From the NCBI GenBank assembly GCA_964017155.1, contig OZ024854.1, positions 52,808,978-52,872,977 of the forward strand: a DNA stretch of 64,000 nt. The letters are read 5' to 3'. The notes under the pieces are model-generated. The model ran no database searches. It had not been told where the DNA came from and was given only the letters and a program-made list of their open reading frames with translations. Positions 47,411 to 62,400 of this stretch are shown here, piece by piece. The position numbers and the translations under genes were made by a program. The DNA comes from Oasisia sp. SBJ-2009. Taxonomy: Eukaryota; Annelida; Polychaeta; Sabellida; Siboglinidae. Position 1 is the first letter of the stretch. Each line of letters begins with the position of its first letter.

Positions 47411-50400
47411 AATGTTATCTAGTGTAATAAGTAAGTTATGCAGTGTAGACAGTAATGTTAATATTATCTGATTACATAGGGTAAGATTATCAATCCTGCT
47501 TGGCTCAAATTGTAACCTTGCTTATTGATATAAAAATTCAATGTGACCCAAATTACAAATTAAGGCCAGCAGGTGCATGAATAATGAACAAGCAATTGTA
47601 ACCTAATCAATCAAATCCTCAAATATAATTAAATCTCTGTATAGCCTAAAATCATGATGACAGATGGAAGCACACAGAGTTTAAGTGCTTGCACAAGTGA
47701 ATACATGCATGACTACCAGGTAAGTGGAAAAACATGTCTGGATAAGTACAATGAACTTATACATAAAACAATTCATGTTAGTCTCCATCACAGAGAAATA
47801 CATGAAACAATTACGATATATTTAAAAAAAAACACTATATATGAGTCAAAACTGTAAATTCATGATTTACTGAAATACAAAAAAGTAAAAGAAATAGAAA
47901 AATTAAAAACTTGTTTTGTAGAAAACCATTTTCAGAGTTGCACCTGAAGACAAGAACTAGAGCAGTTGACTAGAAAGCTGTCTGTAGGAGTCTGTCCGTC
48001 GTACCAAATACCTAAATATACTCAGCTGAATGTGAAAGAGGTAAGACCTATTTTAGTCTAAGGTCAATATATTTGTTTTACTTTCATATTAGAAGACATA
48101 CAAAGATAATGTTTTGTGTTTTCGATTGAACTTTCAAAATTTGATTTGATTTATATTAATTTCTATAATTTACATGTATATTTATTAATACATTTATTAT
48201 AAGTCTTGTACAGCACATCGATCCGCCATGCGGGAATTAGCGCTATAGAAAAACAGTATTACTATTATTATTTCAGGATCTTCAATTGTGTCAGTATGCA
48301 CTGCACTCAGTGTCACATGACAATGACATGTTCGAGGGCCTATAATTGTCCCCTTATCATGCCACATTAAGCTGCTCTCATGTCACATGACAATGACATG
48401 ATCAAGGGCCTGTGATGGTCCCTTCATCAAGCCACATTAAGCTGCTCTCAAGTGTCACATGACAATGACATGATCAAGGGCCTGTGATGGTCCCTTCATC
48501 ATGCCACATTAAGCTGCTCTCAAGTGTCACATGACAATGACATGATCAAGGGCCTGTGATGGTCCCTTCATCATGCCACATTAAGCTGCTCTCAAGTGTC
48601 ACATGACAATGACATGATCAAGGGCCTGTGATGGTCCCTTCATCATGCCACATTAAGCTGCTCTCAAGTGTCACATGACAATGACATGATCAAGGGCCTG
48701 TGGTGGTCCCTTCATCATGCCACATTAAGCTGCTCTCAAGTGTCACATGACAATGACATGATCAAGGGCTGTGATGGTCCCTTCATCAAGCCACATTAAG
48801 CTGCTTCAATATCAATGAGAATGCTAGTGTAATGTTCTACTGGTGTTGAGTGACAGTGAAGACACTTAAGTGGCACTTACTGTTGTGTTGAGGTTATTCA
48901 GCTCGAGTGAGTGGACCATTCCGCTGCAACAGGACATCTCAGTTGTGTACAGTGTATCACGTAATCATGTTATTTTTATTAAGACATTACTTAAATAACA
49001 ATATTGCAAAATGTCAGTATTTTATTATTTTTTTTGGAAAAATATCAGCAATATGTAAACAATTAATTGCATAGTTTTATTTCTGTCTACAGCCAGGTAA
49101 ACCAGCACTGTTGTGTGATCATTGTATCAGTTTATCTTGGTCTTAGTTGAAACCTGTATGAAAGTGGCATGGCCTACTGCGAAACACTTACGACTTTGGA
49201 AACTGTTTGGTTTGTACTCGGGATGCATCTATTGAGAGCTGTTGTCTTTCTTTGGCTGCCTGGAAACCATAAATATTGTCACATCAGTAACATACCACGT
49301 GTATGACATACATAACAGTTATATGACTGGCTAACAATTGATTTATAAATAGTTTTTACCCCTGTGCTGTAGCAGCCCTATCAGGAATGAAAAATATAAT
49401 GTAGCGGTGAAGGCCTTGGAAAGTTAACTTGGCTGTTTTCAACACACTAGCGAAATTTTTCTTTTTCTGGGGCAAGTTGGTGTGGCTGGACTGTACGCAT
49501 GTGGAGTGTAGGTGTGCCAGTTCTCAATAGCTGATCGATGGTGCTGAACACCAATCTTCTCTAATTATGAAATATTAGCTTAACTTAATAATTCTGTAAA
49601 TATAATTTTACACATAATTTTTAATATAATTGTTAATATAATTTTATTTTATTTTACTTTCACGCATTCAATATAAATATAATTCAATTTCACATATAAT
49701 TCAATTGCATATATTCTTTTAAATAACATTTTAGACCTCTTATAATATTTATGTATTTGTTTACTAACTTAAAATAATATTTTTAGAAGAATTTTTTTTA
49801 TTTTAAAGGACATTTTATATATTTTTATTTATTTATTAACTAGCTTAACACAATTATTTTTAGATAGATAATCTATTATTTTAAAAGATATCTGAGATAT
49901 GTTATTTATTTATATAAAAAGATTTTTTTTAATCATTTTAAAGAACAAATTATGTACACTGTAGATTATATATTTATTTGCCATATTTCATTTTATTGTA
50001 TATATAGGCACTATGTGAGTTAACGCCAGACTACATTCCAATTTAATATGAAATGCATATTGAAAATGGCAATAAAACTTTATTATTATTATTATTATTT
50101 ATTATTATTTTTTGGTGATTTAGGTGCTGTACACTGCAGAGGTGGCATGACCTCTGGGTCTCTACTTGTATGTACAGAGGTGACATGACCTCTGGGTCTC
50201 TACTTGTATGTACAGAGGTGACATGACCTCTGGGTCTCTACTTGTATGTACAGAGGTGACATGACCTCTGGGTCTCCACTTGTATGTACAGAGGTGACAT
50301 GACCTCTGGGTCTCCACTTGCATGTACAGAGGTGACATGACCTCTGGGTATCTACTTGCATGTACAGAGGTGGCATGACCTCTGGTTCTCTACTTGTATG

Positions 50401-53400
50401 TACAGAGGTGACATGACCTCTGGGTCTCTACTTGTATGTACAGAGGTGGCATGACCTTTGGGTCTCTACTTGCATGTACAGAGGTGGCATGACCTCTGGG
50501 TCTCTACTTGTATGTACAGAGGTGACATGTACTCGCCAAACTGCTAGTAAAGTACTCTAACGTAACATTAATTTTCTAGCAATTCTGAGAGTTTGCTCAT
50601 TCTAAAGATGAATGTTCTGACAACACTGCCAACAAGTCTGAATATTTAACCAATATGATGACTGTTTTGAAATGTTAACAAAGACAGTTAAGGCCACAAA
50701 ACTGGAATACATATTAACTGCCAATATAAGACTTGAAGCAATAACTACTTCCTTTCCACACAGTTGTGCATGTCTAAGACATTGCTTACTTTGAGCATGC
50801 CATAATTGGATGTTCTGGCAACGTAGTCATTGAACTTGTCAATCATCCTCTCAGTCTGTCTGTGATTCTCACGGATCTGTAATAGGCACAGTTTCATGAT
50901 GACATTCATCAGTTAACATTACTAGTACTTACAATGTTTCATTGATAGTTATGTTAATGCTGACATGTGTCATTCACAATGCTGATAATGCTGACATGTG
51001 TCATTCACAGTGCTGATAATGCTGACATGTGTCAACAACAGTGGTTATATTGCTGATATATCATCAACAGAACTGTCATGTGTCATTGCTGACACGTGTC
51101 ACTGATAGTGCTGACATGTGTCACTGGCAGTGCTGACGTCTCACCTCGGCGTAGTATTCCTGTTCGTCTATCAGGTCGTGCTGTCTCTGGGCTTGAAGCA
51201 GTTCGGTCTGCACCTGCTGGACGTGACGGCACCGGTCCTCTATGGTGCGACTGACCGCCTCCAACGCCTCGTGGTCAGGGGTGACTGGACGCACACCCTG
51301 CGCCTCCAGCTCCGACACCACCTCCATCCACACCTCACCCAGCTACAGCGACAGACACAGTGACATAGTGACACAGTCAGAGTTTGGACATCACCTCCAT
51401 CCACACCTCACCCAGCTACAATGACACAGACACAGTGACATAGTGACACAGTCAGAGTTTAGACATCACCTCCATCCACACCTCACCCAGCTACAGCGAC
51501 AGACACAGTGACATAGTGACACAGTCAGAGTTTGGACATCACCTCCATGCATTACTATACATGATCCTGTGACACAATGAAATACGGTTTGAACATGACA
51601 TCCACCCACAACACTACAAGTGGCTGAGGGAGGTAGGACACAGACACCACTGCTGTCCACACCTCACTCAGTGACTGAGGGAGGTAGGACACAGACACCA
51701 CTGCTGTCCACACCTCACTCAGTGACTGAGGGAGGTAGGCACACAGACATCACTGCTGTCCACACCTCACTCAGTGACTGAGGGAGGTAGGACACAGACA
51801 TCACTGCTGTCCACACCTCACTCAGTGACTGAGGGAGGTAGAGACACAGACACCACTGCTGTCCACACCTCACTCAGTGACTGAGGGAGGTAGGACACAG
51901 ACATCACTGCTGTCCACACCTCACTCAGTGACTGAGGGAGGTAGGACACAGACATCACTGCTGTCCACACCTCACTCAGTGACTGAGGGAGGTAGGGACA
52001 CAGACATCACTGCTGTCCACACCTCACTCAGTGACTGAGGGAGGTAGGACACAGACATCACTGCTGTCCACACCTCACTCAGTGACTGAGGGAGGTAGGG
52101 ACACAGACATCACTGCTGTCCACACCTCACTCAGTGACTGAGGGAGGTAGGGACACAGACATCACTGCTGTCCACACCTCACTCAGTGACTGAGGGAGGT
52201 AGGACACAGACATCACTGCTGTCCACACCTCACTCAGTGACTGAGGGAGGTAGAGACACAGACATCACTGCTGTCCACACCTCACTCAGTGACTGAGGGA
52301 GGTAGGACACAGACATCACTGCTGTCCACACCTCACTCAGTGACTGAGGGAGGTAGGACACAGACATCACTGCTGTCCACACCTCACTCAGTGACTGAGG
52401 GAGGTAGAGACACAGACATCACTGCTGTCCACACCTCACTCAGTGACTGAGGGAGGTAGGACACAGACATCACTGCTGTCCACACCTCACTCAGTGACTG
52501 AGGGAGGTAGAGACACAGACATCACTGCTGTCCACACCTCACTCAGTGACTGAGGGAGGTAGAGACACAGACATCACTGCTGTCCACACCTCACTCAGTG
52601 ACTGAGGGAGGTAGAGACACAGACATCACTGCTGTCCACACCTCACTCAGTCACAACTGTACGTGACAAAGTGACATAGAGTTTGGACACATGCCCATCC
52701 ACATCTCACCCAGCTACATTGACATGGTGACACAGTGACACAGTGACACAGTGACACCGTGACAGTGTGAACACAAATGCAAAGCAAACGTTTTTTTGTG
52801 ATAATTTAGGCAGAAAACATACCATTCAAAACTAATAAGATACTAAATGTATGTTTACTGTTTTTATACAGAGTCCAATTTTGAATCTATTTATCTGAGA
52901 AAAAAATCAAACTGATGAATTTTTAGTGATATATCAAAATATTAGGGAAGACATTTCAACAAGTGAGGTATGAAACGTACAATCTGTGAAGTCCACACAG
53001 ACCACCCATATACAGAAACTATTATAAATTAATCTTTTGAAACAGTTTGGTGCACAGGGTGTTTTTTCTCAAACTTCATATGCAATTAACAACTTGTTTA
53101 GATAATTACTGTGAAATCATACAATGTGATTTGAACCAAAGACTTACTTTAAAGTCGAGGTAGTGTTCAATGATAGTCAATGTGACATGATCTTCAGTAG
53201 TTAGACCAGGCAGATCCACAAATCCTGGATAAATAAGATAATTATGCTACTATCAGGCAGATCCACAAATCCTGGATAAATAAGATAATTATGCTACTAT
53301 CAGGCGGATCCACAAATCCTGGATAAATAAGATAATTATGCTACTATCAGGCGGATCCACAAATCCTGAATAAAGTAGATAATTGTGCTACCATCAGGCA

Positions 53401-56400
53401 CAAATCCTGGATCACAGTTGGAACACACATAGAAAATATGAAAAGAAGTAAGAAACGATATCGTTCAGATTGAAAACAAAGGTTCCATGTGATGTAGAGT
53501 TTACAGAGAAATAAAACAACCGACTAACCAATCTTGCCAAACATGGCATATATCTTTGCTCGCATGTTCTCAGACACATCCACGATGGCCTGACTGGGCA
53601 TGCTGGCGGGAAGGGGAATCACTCCCTGCCTCTCCTGGAGGGCTCCCATCAGGGGCTTGTCTGCGTCTGCAACCACCAACACAGCCTCACGTCTTCACAC
53701 TCATCTGACCTCATGTCATATTTTAAGAATATCACCACCAAATTATTTTCTGTAGATCCACACTGCCCAGTAGAGGTGCACCCTCTTTTTTACAGAGGTG
53801 AAACCACGCACATTTCACATTTTCACACATGTGGCTTATCATATATTAATGATGCCCACCCAAGCCTTGCACATTGTGCATCTATTTGGGATAACAAGGT
53901 ATATATTGTTTGTACTGTTTATCCTAAAAACATGGAGAACATTTAGAGTTGCTAAATTTTAAATTGTTTGCACTATATTATTTACATGCATCTATACCAT
54001 ACTTAACTAAATAGATTTTATTTTATTTTCTTGTAATGAATTGGCTGCTATCTTATCTTAGAACATAATGATGGGTGTAAGATTAAAGCACTCTAGATAA
54101 CAGATGGCTACGTCAAATAAATAATGTTTTTGTATTGCATTCATTGTGAAAAAGCTAAGACCTGGTTTGAACTACCTAGGTACATCAACAATTTGGATTA
54201 GACGGTAATATATTTAAAAAAAGATTTTACTTATTAGAATGTCATGTGGCTGTAACTACCAGGTACATGGGTGTGTCCTTGTTTCCCTGAGTTTCCTTTG
54301 AAAACATGCTTCCTTCGTGAAGACTGCACTTGTAGCTTCTCCCACCCCCTCTTGTCTCAATCCCACCTAGGCACTCACCAATGATTGCTCCGGTGACATC
54401 CCTCTTCACCCCCATCATGACTTCCTCCTCCCTCCACTTCTCACAGAACAGGTGTGCTGCTGAGATGTCGTCCTGGCCTCTCCAGGTGCTCAGGTGAGGC
54501 AGAGTCTTGGGGTTCTCAGCCAGGTCGAGTAGACACCCAAACACCTGAGTGTGCATGTTCTTTGGGCAGCTCTGAAGGAAGCCACCAACATGACATGTGT
54601 AACGACAACATGTCATCATTCATCATCATGTCAATACAAATCCAGGCAACCAACATGACATATGTAATGACAACATGTCATCATCATATCAATACAAATC
54701 CATGGAAAGTTGTTTCAAGTTGAAATTAGTGCAATTTCTGTCAGACTGTGATATAACTGTTTGACAACCACAAGGGTCAGTTACTCCTGTTCACTTATAT
54801 TTTTACAAAATTCCATAAAACTGCTACTTAGAATGTTGAAATATTTTGCTAAATACATTTACAAACACACAAACATATATATATATATTATATAGAGAAT
54901 GCAGATGCTAGGCCAAGACAGACTGATCACACTCCTGGACAAGCAGGCTGGAGAGAAATCCATGATCAAGATCAGATCATAGAACGAATAGAGGAATTCT
55001 AAACCGAGCTATACGACAGTGAACAGAGTACCATAATCCACACTGACCCAAAAGAGGTACCAAAGATAACATCATGGGAGGTGGAAGCAGCTCTTCGAGA
55101 TATGAAGAATGGGACAGCAACAGGCAATGACCATATAAACATCGAGACATTGAAAGCAGGAGAAGATACCATCTCGAAGACACTTGCTAAGCAGTACACT
55201 AAATGATTATTAGAAAGACGAATACCCACAGTGTAGAAGAATGCTAAGATGGTGATAATCTTCAAGAAGGGAAATAAGAAAGACCTCAAGAATAACAGAC
55301 CAACATGTCTACTATCAAACATCTATAAAGTATTAACGAAAAGGCTAGAGAAGACACTCAATGAAAACCAGCCATGAGAGAAAGCTGGATTCAGAAGCAG
55401 ATACTCAATGACAGACCACATCTACATCGTAAACCAACTGAAGGAAAAGTGCAGAGAATATAATTATATGCACTGCATTCGTCGACTACGACAAAGTCTA
55501 CTCATTGCAAACTCAAACAGTACTGACTTCGCTTCACGAACAGGGGATAGAAGATGTTTACATCGAACACCTGAAGGAAATCTACACCAACAGCTCAATG
55601 ACAGTCCACCTACATAAAGAAAGCAACACAATCAACACAATCAACAGGAGTGCGACAGGGAGATATCATATCGCCCAACTATTTACAGCAGCTCTAGAAA
55701 GCATATTCCAATGACTGACTTGGGAAACCAGAGGCTTGAAGATAGACGGCGATTATCTTAGTCATCTTCACTTTGCTGATGACATACTCATGTGCGCTAA
55801 TACACAACATGAGCTACAACAAATGCTACAGGAATTAGCTGGCGAAAGTGACAATCAGGGTCTGAAGATGAACAAGTCGAAGACAAAGGTGTGATGGAAA
55901 CTAACACACGACTATATGTCAACAACACTCTGATTGAGAAGGTTGAAAGCAACATATACCTGGGAAAGAGATACAGCACCAGAGACAAAAACCAAGACAA
56001 AGAGATTCAAAGAAGAATCACGGGCGGATGGACAGCATTCACCAAGCACCGCGCCATCTTCAAGGGTAACATTGGAACATGCTTGAAGGACAAGTCTACA
56101 ATTCATGCGAACTTCCAGCAATGACATATGGTGCGGAAACATGGGCACTCACCACTCATGCAAAGAACAAGCTAGCAGCCGTACAAACAAAGATGAAAAG
56201 GAGTATGTTAAACATCACATACCGGGAGAGAAAAACAAACATCTGGGTAAGAGAAAAGACCAAGGTCACAAGTGTGATTGAACAAATCAGAAGACGGACG
56301 TGGACCTGGGCAGGGCACGTCAGCAGGACACGAGATAACCAATGGACACTGAGTATCACCACCTGGAAACCCTACGAAAGGAAAAGACCTAGAGGAAGAC

Positions 56401-59400
56401 CAGCAAGATGGTGGAGAGACGAACTAGACGACTACTGGAAAGATACCATCTGGCAGGGGATATCGCGAGATAGGTAGATGTGGAAGCAGCTTGCTGAGGC
56501 CTTCATCCAACCAAAGGACACAATGGGTGCACAATGATGAGGATGATGATGATGATGCTGATAATGATATATTAAATATATCAGCATATTCAATTTTATG
56601 TAGATTATATATACTGTTTTTACTACATTGTTAAATCAAAGTAAATTATATACCACCACAGTCACGACACTGTCAAGGTGACTTAACAAGCGCTTTGAGC
56701 GGTCACGAGGACTGGATACTGCGCTAGATAAGAACTTGCCTTTACTTTTTTTTAACAAGAAGCAGATAGTGACCCAAATACCTCAAGGAGATCTATGAGC
56801 AGGAAGATGCCTTCATTCTCCAGGAAATAATCCTCCGTTGTGTAGCAACCAAACACACAGCACCTGCAGTGTTACAGCAATGGAACAATAAGTTCAGTGC
56901 CAACAAAAAGAAACTTTACATGCAACCAAATAACAACAGACTCTCAGACAAGACTATTCACAGAGCAGTGACGCCATTGCTCTGCATTAGGGAAACAGTT
57001 CCAGTATTCGCAGAGCCGTGACTCTGCGAATTATAGTGAAAGAATTGCTCTATAGTATTTGCAGAGCAAGTATGAAAGGGTGCCTATTGGATAATTAGAA
57101 CTCAGAGTGTAGGTTTTAGTAGATGCTTACTAAACTTAACCTCTTAAGCTCTGAGTTTCTGAGGACCTGAACACTATGACCAGACTTGGGTTCACATAAT
57201 GAACCATATCGTAAAAACTGTTCATCACAATTATATAAATATATATATAATCTGAACCAGAAAGGAATTATCTATATACTGATGTATACATCATTATTGC
57301 ATTACATACTAAAACTAAATACTATATAATTTACATATATCAAAAATCCAAGATGGCCAACAATATATATATATATAGATGTATATGAAAATCTGTTTTG
57401 TTTTGTTGATTCCTCCATAATTGTAAGCAATTATTTTAATCAATTATTATATATCATTGCAAAATATAAGGTGTCTTCAATAAGTAAAACAAAAAATAAC
57501 ACTCATACATCAATTGGGTTCTATTTTATGTCACTCAGGAAGTTGGTCTTGTTTTTCTAAAATCAGGATTGAAATACTACATACAGCAAGTGACACTGCC
57601 ATCACAAGTGCTATGTGCAATATAGCACATGCAAGTACAAAGCAAAATTATACTGTATAAATTAGAATAAATTTGCTTACACTGTGTCATCAAAATTACA
57701 GTCACGTGACTACAAAACATATTGAGCAGAGAAGACAACCTGATTCGACACCTGGCACAGCTGTAAACCACGGACACGAGCTAGAGACATCACTAACCAC
57801 ACACAATCAATGGCTGTAATTAGCAGCAGCTGATGACCAAGGCCAGAGGTGAGGAGACTGAGGTCCAGCTTCAGGTAGCTGACCAGCACATCAACACCCT
57901 CCTCCCCAAACAGCTCCTGCAAGTGACAGTGACACCAGGCTACAGAAACCACTCACAATCACACCAGGCTACAGAAACCACTCACAATCACACCAGGCTA
58001 CAGAAACCACTCACAATCACACCAGGCTACACAAACCACTCACAATCACACCAGGCTACATAAACCACTCACAATCACACCAGGCTACATAAACCACTCA
58101 CAATCACACCAGGCTACACAAACCACTCACAATCACACCAGGCTACATAAACCACTCACAATCACACCAGGCTACATAAACCACTCACAATCACACCAGG
58201 CTACACAAACCACTCACAATCACACCAGGCTACATAAACCACTCACAATCACACCAGGCTACATAAACCACTCACAATCACACCAGGCTACACAAACCAC
58301 TCACAATCACACCAGGCTACATAAACCACTCACAATCACACCAGGCTACATAAACCACTCACAATCACACCAGGCTACACAAACCACTCACAATCACACC
58401 AGGCTACATAAACCACTCACAATCACACCAGGCTACATAAACCACTCACAATCACACTGGGCTACATAAACCACTCACAATAACACCAGGCTACATAAAC
58501 CACTCACAATCACACCAGGCTACATAAACCACTCACAATCACACTGGGCTACATAAACCACTCACAATCACACTGGGCTACATAAACCACTCACAATCAC
58601 ACCAGGCTACATAAACCACTCACAATCACACCAGGCTACAGAAACCACTCACAATCACACCAGGCTACATAAACCACTCACAATCACACCGGGCTACAGA
58701 AACCACTCACAATCACACCAGGCTACATAAACCACTCACAATCACACCAGGCTACATAAACCACTCACAATCACACCGGGCTACAGAAACCACTCACAAT
58801 CACACCAGGCTACATAAACCACTCACAATCACACCGGGCTACATAAACCACTCACAATCACACTGGGCTACATAAACCACTCACAATCACACCAGGCTAC
58901 ATAAACCACTCACAATCACACCAGGCTACATAAACCACTCACAATCACACTGGGCTACATAAACCACTCACAATCACACTGGGCTACATAAACCACTCAC
59001 AATCACACCAGGCTACATAAACCACTCACAATCACACCAGGCTACATAAACCACTCACAATCACACCAGGCTACATAAACCACTCACAATCACACCAGGC
59101 TACATAAACCACTCACAATCACACCAGGCTACACAAACCACTCACAATCACACCAGGCTACATAAACCACTCACAATCACACCAGGCTACATAAACCACT
59201 CACAATCACACCAGGCTACACAAACCACTCACAATCACACCAGGCTACATAAACCACTCACAATCACACCAGGCTACATAAACCACTCACAATCACACTG
59301 GGCTACATAAACCACTCACAATCACACCAGGCTACATAAACCACTCACAATCACACCAGGCTACATAAACCACTCACAATCACACTGGGCTACATAAACC

Positions 59401-62400
59401 ACTCACAATCACACTGGGCTACATAAACCACTCACAATCACACCAGGCTACATAAACCACTCACAATCACACCAGGCTACAGAAACCACTCACAATCACA
59501 CCAGGCTACATAAACCACTCACAATCACACCGGGCTACAGAAACCACTCACAATCACACCAGGCTACATAAACCACTCACAATCACACCAGGCTACATAA
59601 ACCACTCACAATCACACCGGGCTACAGAAACCACTCACAATCACACCAGGCTACATAAACCACTCACAATCACACCAGACTACATAAACCACTCACAATC
59701 ACACTGGGCTACATAAACCACTCACAATCACACCAGGCTACATAAACCACTCACAATCACACCAGGCTACATAAACCACTCACAATCACACCAGGCTACA
59801 TAAACCACTCACAATCACACCAGGCTACATAAACCACTCACAATCACACTGGGCTACATAAACCACTCACAATCACACCAGGCTACATAAACCACTCACA
59901 ATCACACCAGGCTACAGAAACCACTCACAATCACACCAGGCTACATAAACCACTCACAATCACACCGGGCTACAGAAACCACTCACAATCACACCAGGCT
60001 ACATAAACCACTCACAATCACACCGGGCTACATAAACCACTCACAATCACACCAGGCTACAGAAACCACTCACAATCACACCAGGCTACAGAAACCACTC
60101 ACAATCACACCAGGCTACATAAACCACTCACAATCACACCAGGCTACACAAACCACTCACAATCACACCAGGCTACATAAACCACTCACAATCACACCAG
60201 ACTACATAAACCACTCACAATCACACCAGGCTACATAAACCACTCACAATCACACCAGGCTACACAAACCACTCACAATCACACCAGACTACATAAACCA
60301 CTCACAATCACACCAGACTACATAAACCACTCACAATCACACCAGGCTACATAAACCACTCACAATCACACCAGGCTACAGAAACCACTCACAATCACAC
60401 CAGGCTACAGAAACCACTCACAATCACACCAGGCTACATAAACCACTCACAATCACACCAGGCTACAGAAACCACTCACAATCACACCAGGCTACACAAA
60501 CCACTCACAATCACACCAGGCTACATAAACCACTCACAATCACACCAGGCTACACAAACCACTCACAATCACACCAGACTACATAAACCACTCACAATCA
60601 CACCAGACTACACAAACCACTCACAATCACACCAGACTACAGAAACCACTCACAATCACACCAGGCTACAGAAACCACTCACAATCACACCGGGCTACAG
60701 AAACCACTCACAATCACACCAGGCTACATAAACCACTCACAATCACACCAGGCTACATAAACCACTCACAATCACACCAGACTACAGAAACCACTCACAA
60801 TCACACCAGGCTACATAAACCACTCACAATCACACCAGACTACATAAACCACTCACAGTGACACCAGGCTACATAAACCACTCACAATCACACCAGGCTA
60901 CATAAACCACTCACAATCACACCAGGCTACATAAACCACTCACAATCACACCAGACTACAGAAACCACTCACAATCACACCAGGCTACATAAACCACTCA
61001 CAGTGACACCAGGCTACATAAACCACTCACAATCACACCAGGCTACATAAACCACTCACAGTGACACCAGGCTACATAAACCACTCACAATCACACCAGG
61101 CTACAGAAACCACTCACAATCACACCAGGCTACAGAAACCACTCACAATCACACCAGGCTACAGAAACCACTCACAATCACACCAGGCTACAGAAACCAC
61201 TCACAATCACACCAGGCTACAGAAACCACTCACAATCACATCAGGCTACAGGAACCACTCACAATCACACCAGGCTACATAAACCACTCACAATCACATC
61301 AGGCTACAGGAACCACTCACAATCACACCAGGCTACATAAACCACTCACAATCACACCAGGCTACAGAAACCACTCACAATCACATCAGGCTACAGAAAC
61401 CACTCACAATCACACCAGGCTACAGAAACCACTCACAATCACACCAGGCTACAGAAACCACTCACAATCACATCAGGCTACAGAAACCACTCACAATCAC
61501 ATCAGGCTACAGAAACCACTCACAAACACACCAGGCTACATAAACCACTCACAATCACACCAGGCTACAGAAACCACTCACAATCACACCAGGCTACATA
61601 AACCACTCACAATCACACCAGGCTACAGAAACCACTCACAATCACACCAGGCTACAGAAACCACTCACAATCACACCAGGCTACATAAACCACTCACAAT
61701 CACACCAGGCTACACAAACCACCCACAATCACACCAGGCTACAGAAACCACTCACAATCACACCAGGCTACAGAAACCACTCACAATCACACCAGGCTAC
61801 AGAAACCACTCACAATCACACCAGGCTACATAAACCACTCACAATCACACCAGGCTACAGAAACCACTCACAATCACACCAGGCTACAGAAACCACTCAC
61901 AATCACACCAGGCTACATAAACCACTCACAATCACACCAGGCTACACAAACCACCCACAATCACACCAGGCTACAGAAACCACTCACAATCACACCAGGC
62001 TACAGAAACCACTCACAATCACACCAGGCTACAGAAACCACTCACAATCACACCAGGCTACACAAACCACTCACAATCACCACACACGCTGGTATCTCAA
62101 CTTTAAATTATGTATGCTGTTAGAAACACTGAGAAACTACACGCTACAAAATTTAAACTTTCTATATTATTCATTTTACATACACAAGCTTGCATGCATT
62201 TATGTACTCCTAAAATGCAGCTCAACTGCAGCTTACACAGACTGAGCTCCATAATGAAAAATAGTTAAATGTATGATTATACTATGTACAATACAGTTCA
62301 AATGTTTAAATAAAATGTATTATTCACACAACCAAAGGCCAAATGTGTTATGCAGACTGCATAGCAACAGTGCTGTATGCAGCAGTCTGTATTAGTGGCA

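Noticed and set aside
53713..53946. 77-codon plus-strand ORF in a CFAP69 intron
   Set aside because: AT-rich, no domain, no splice-site support, opposite strand to the gene.
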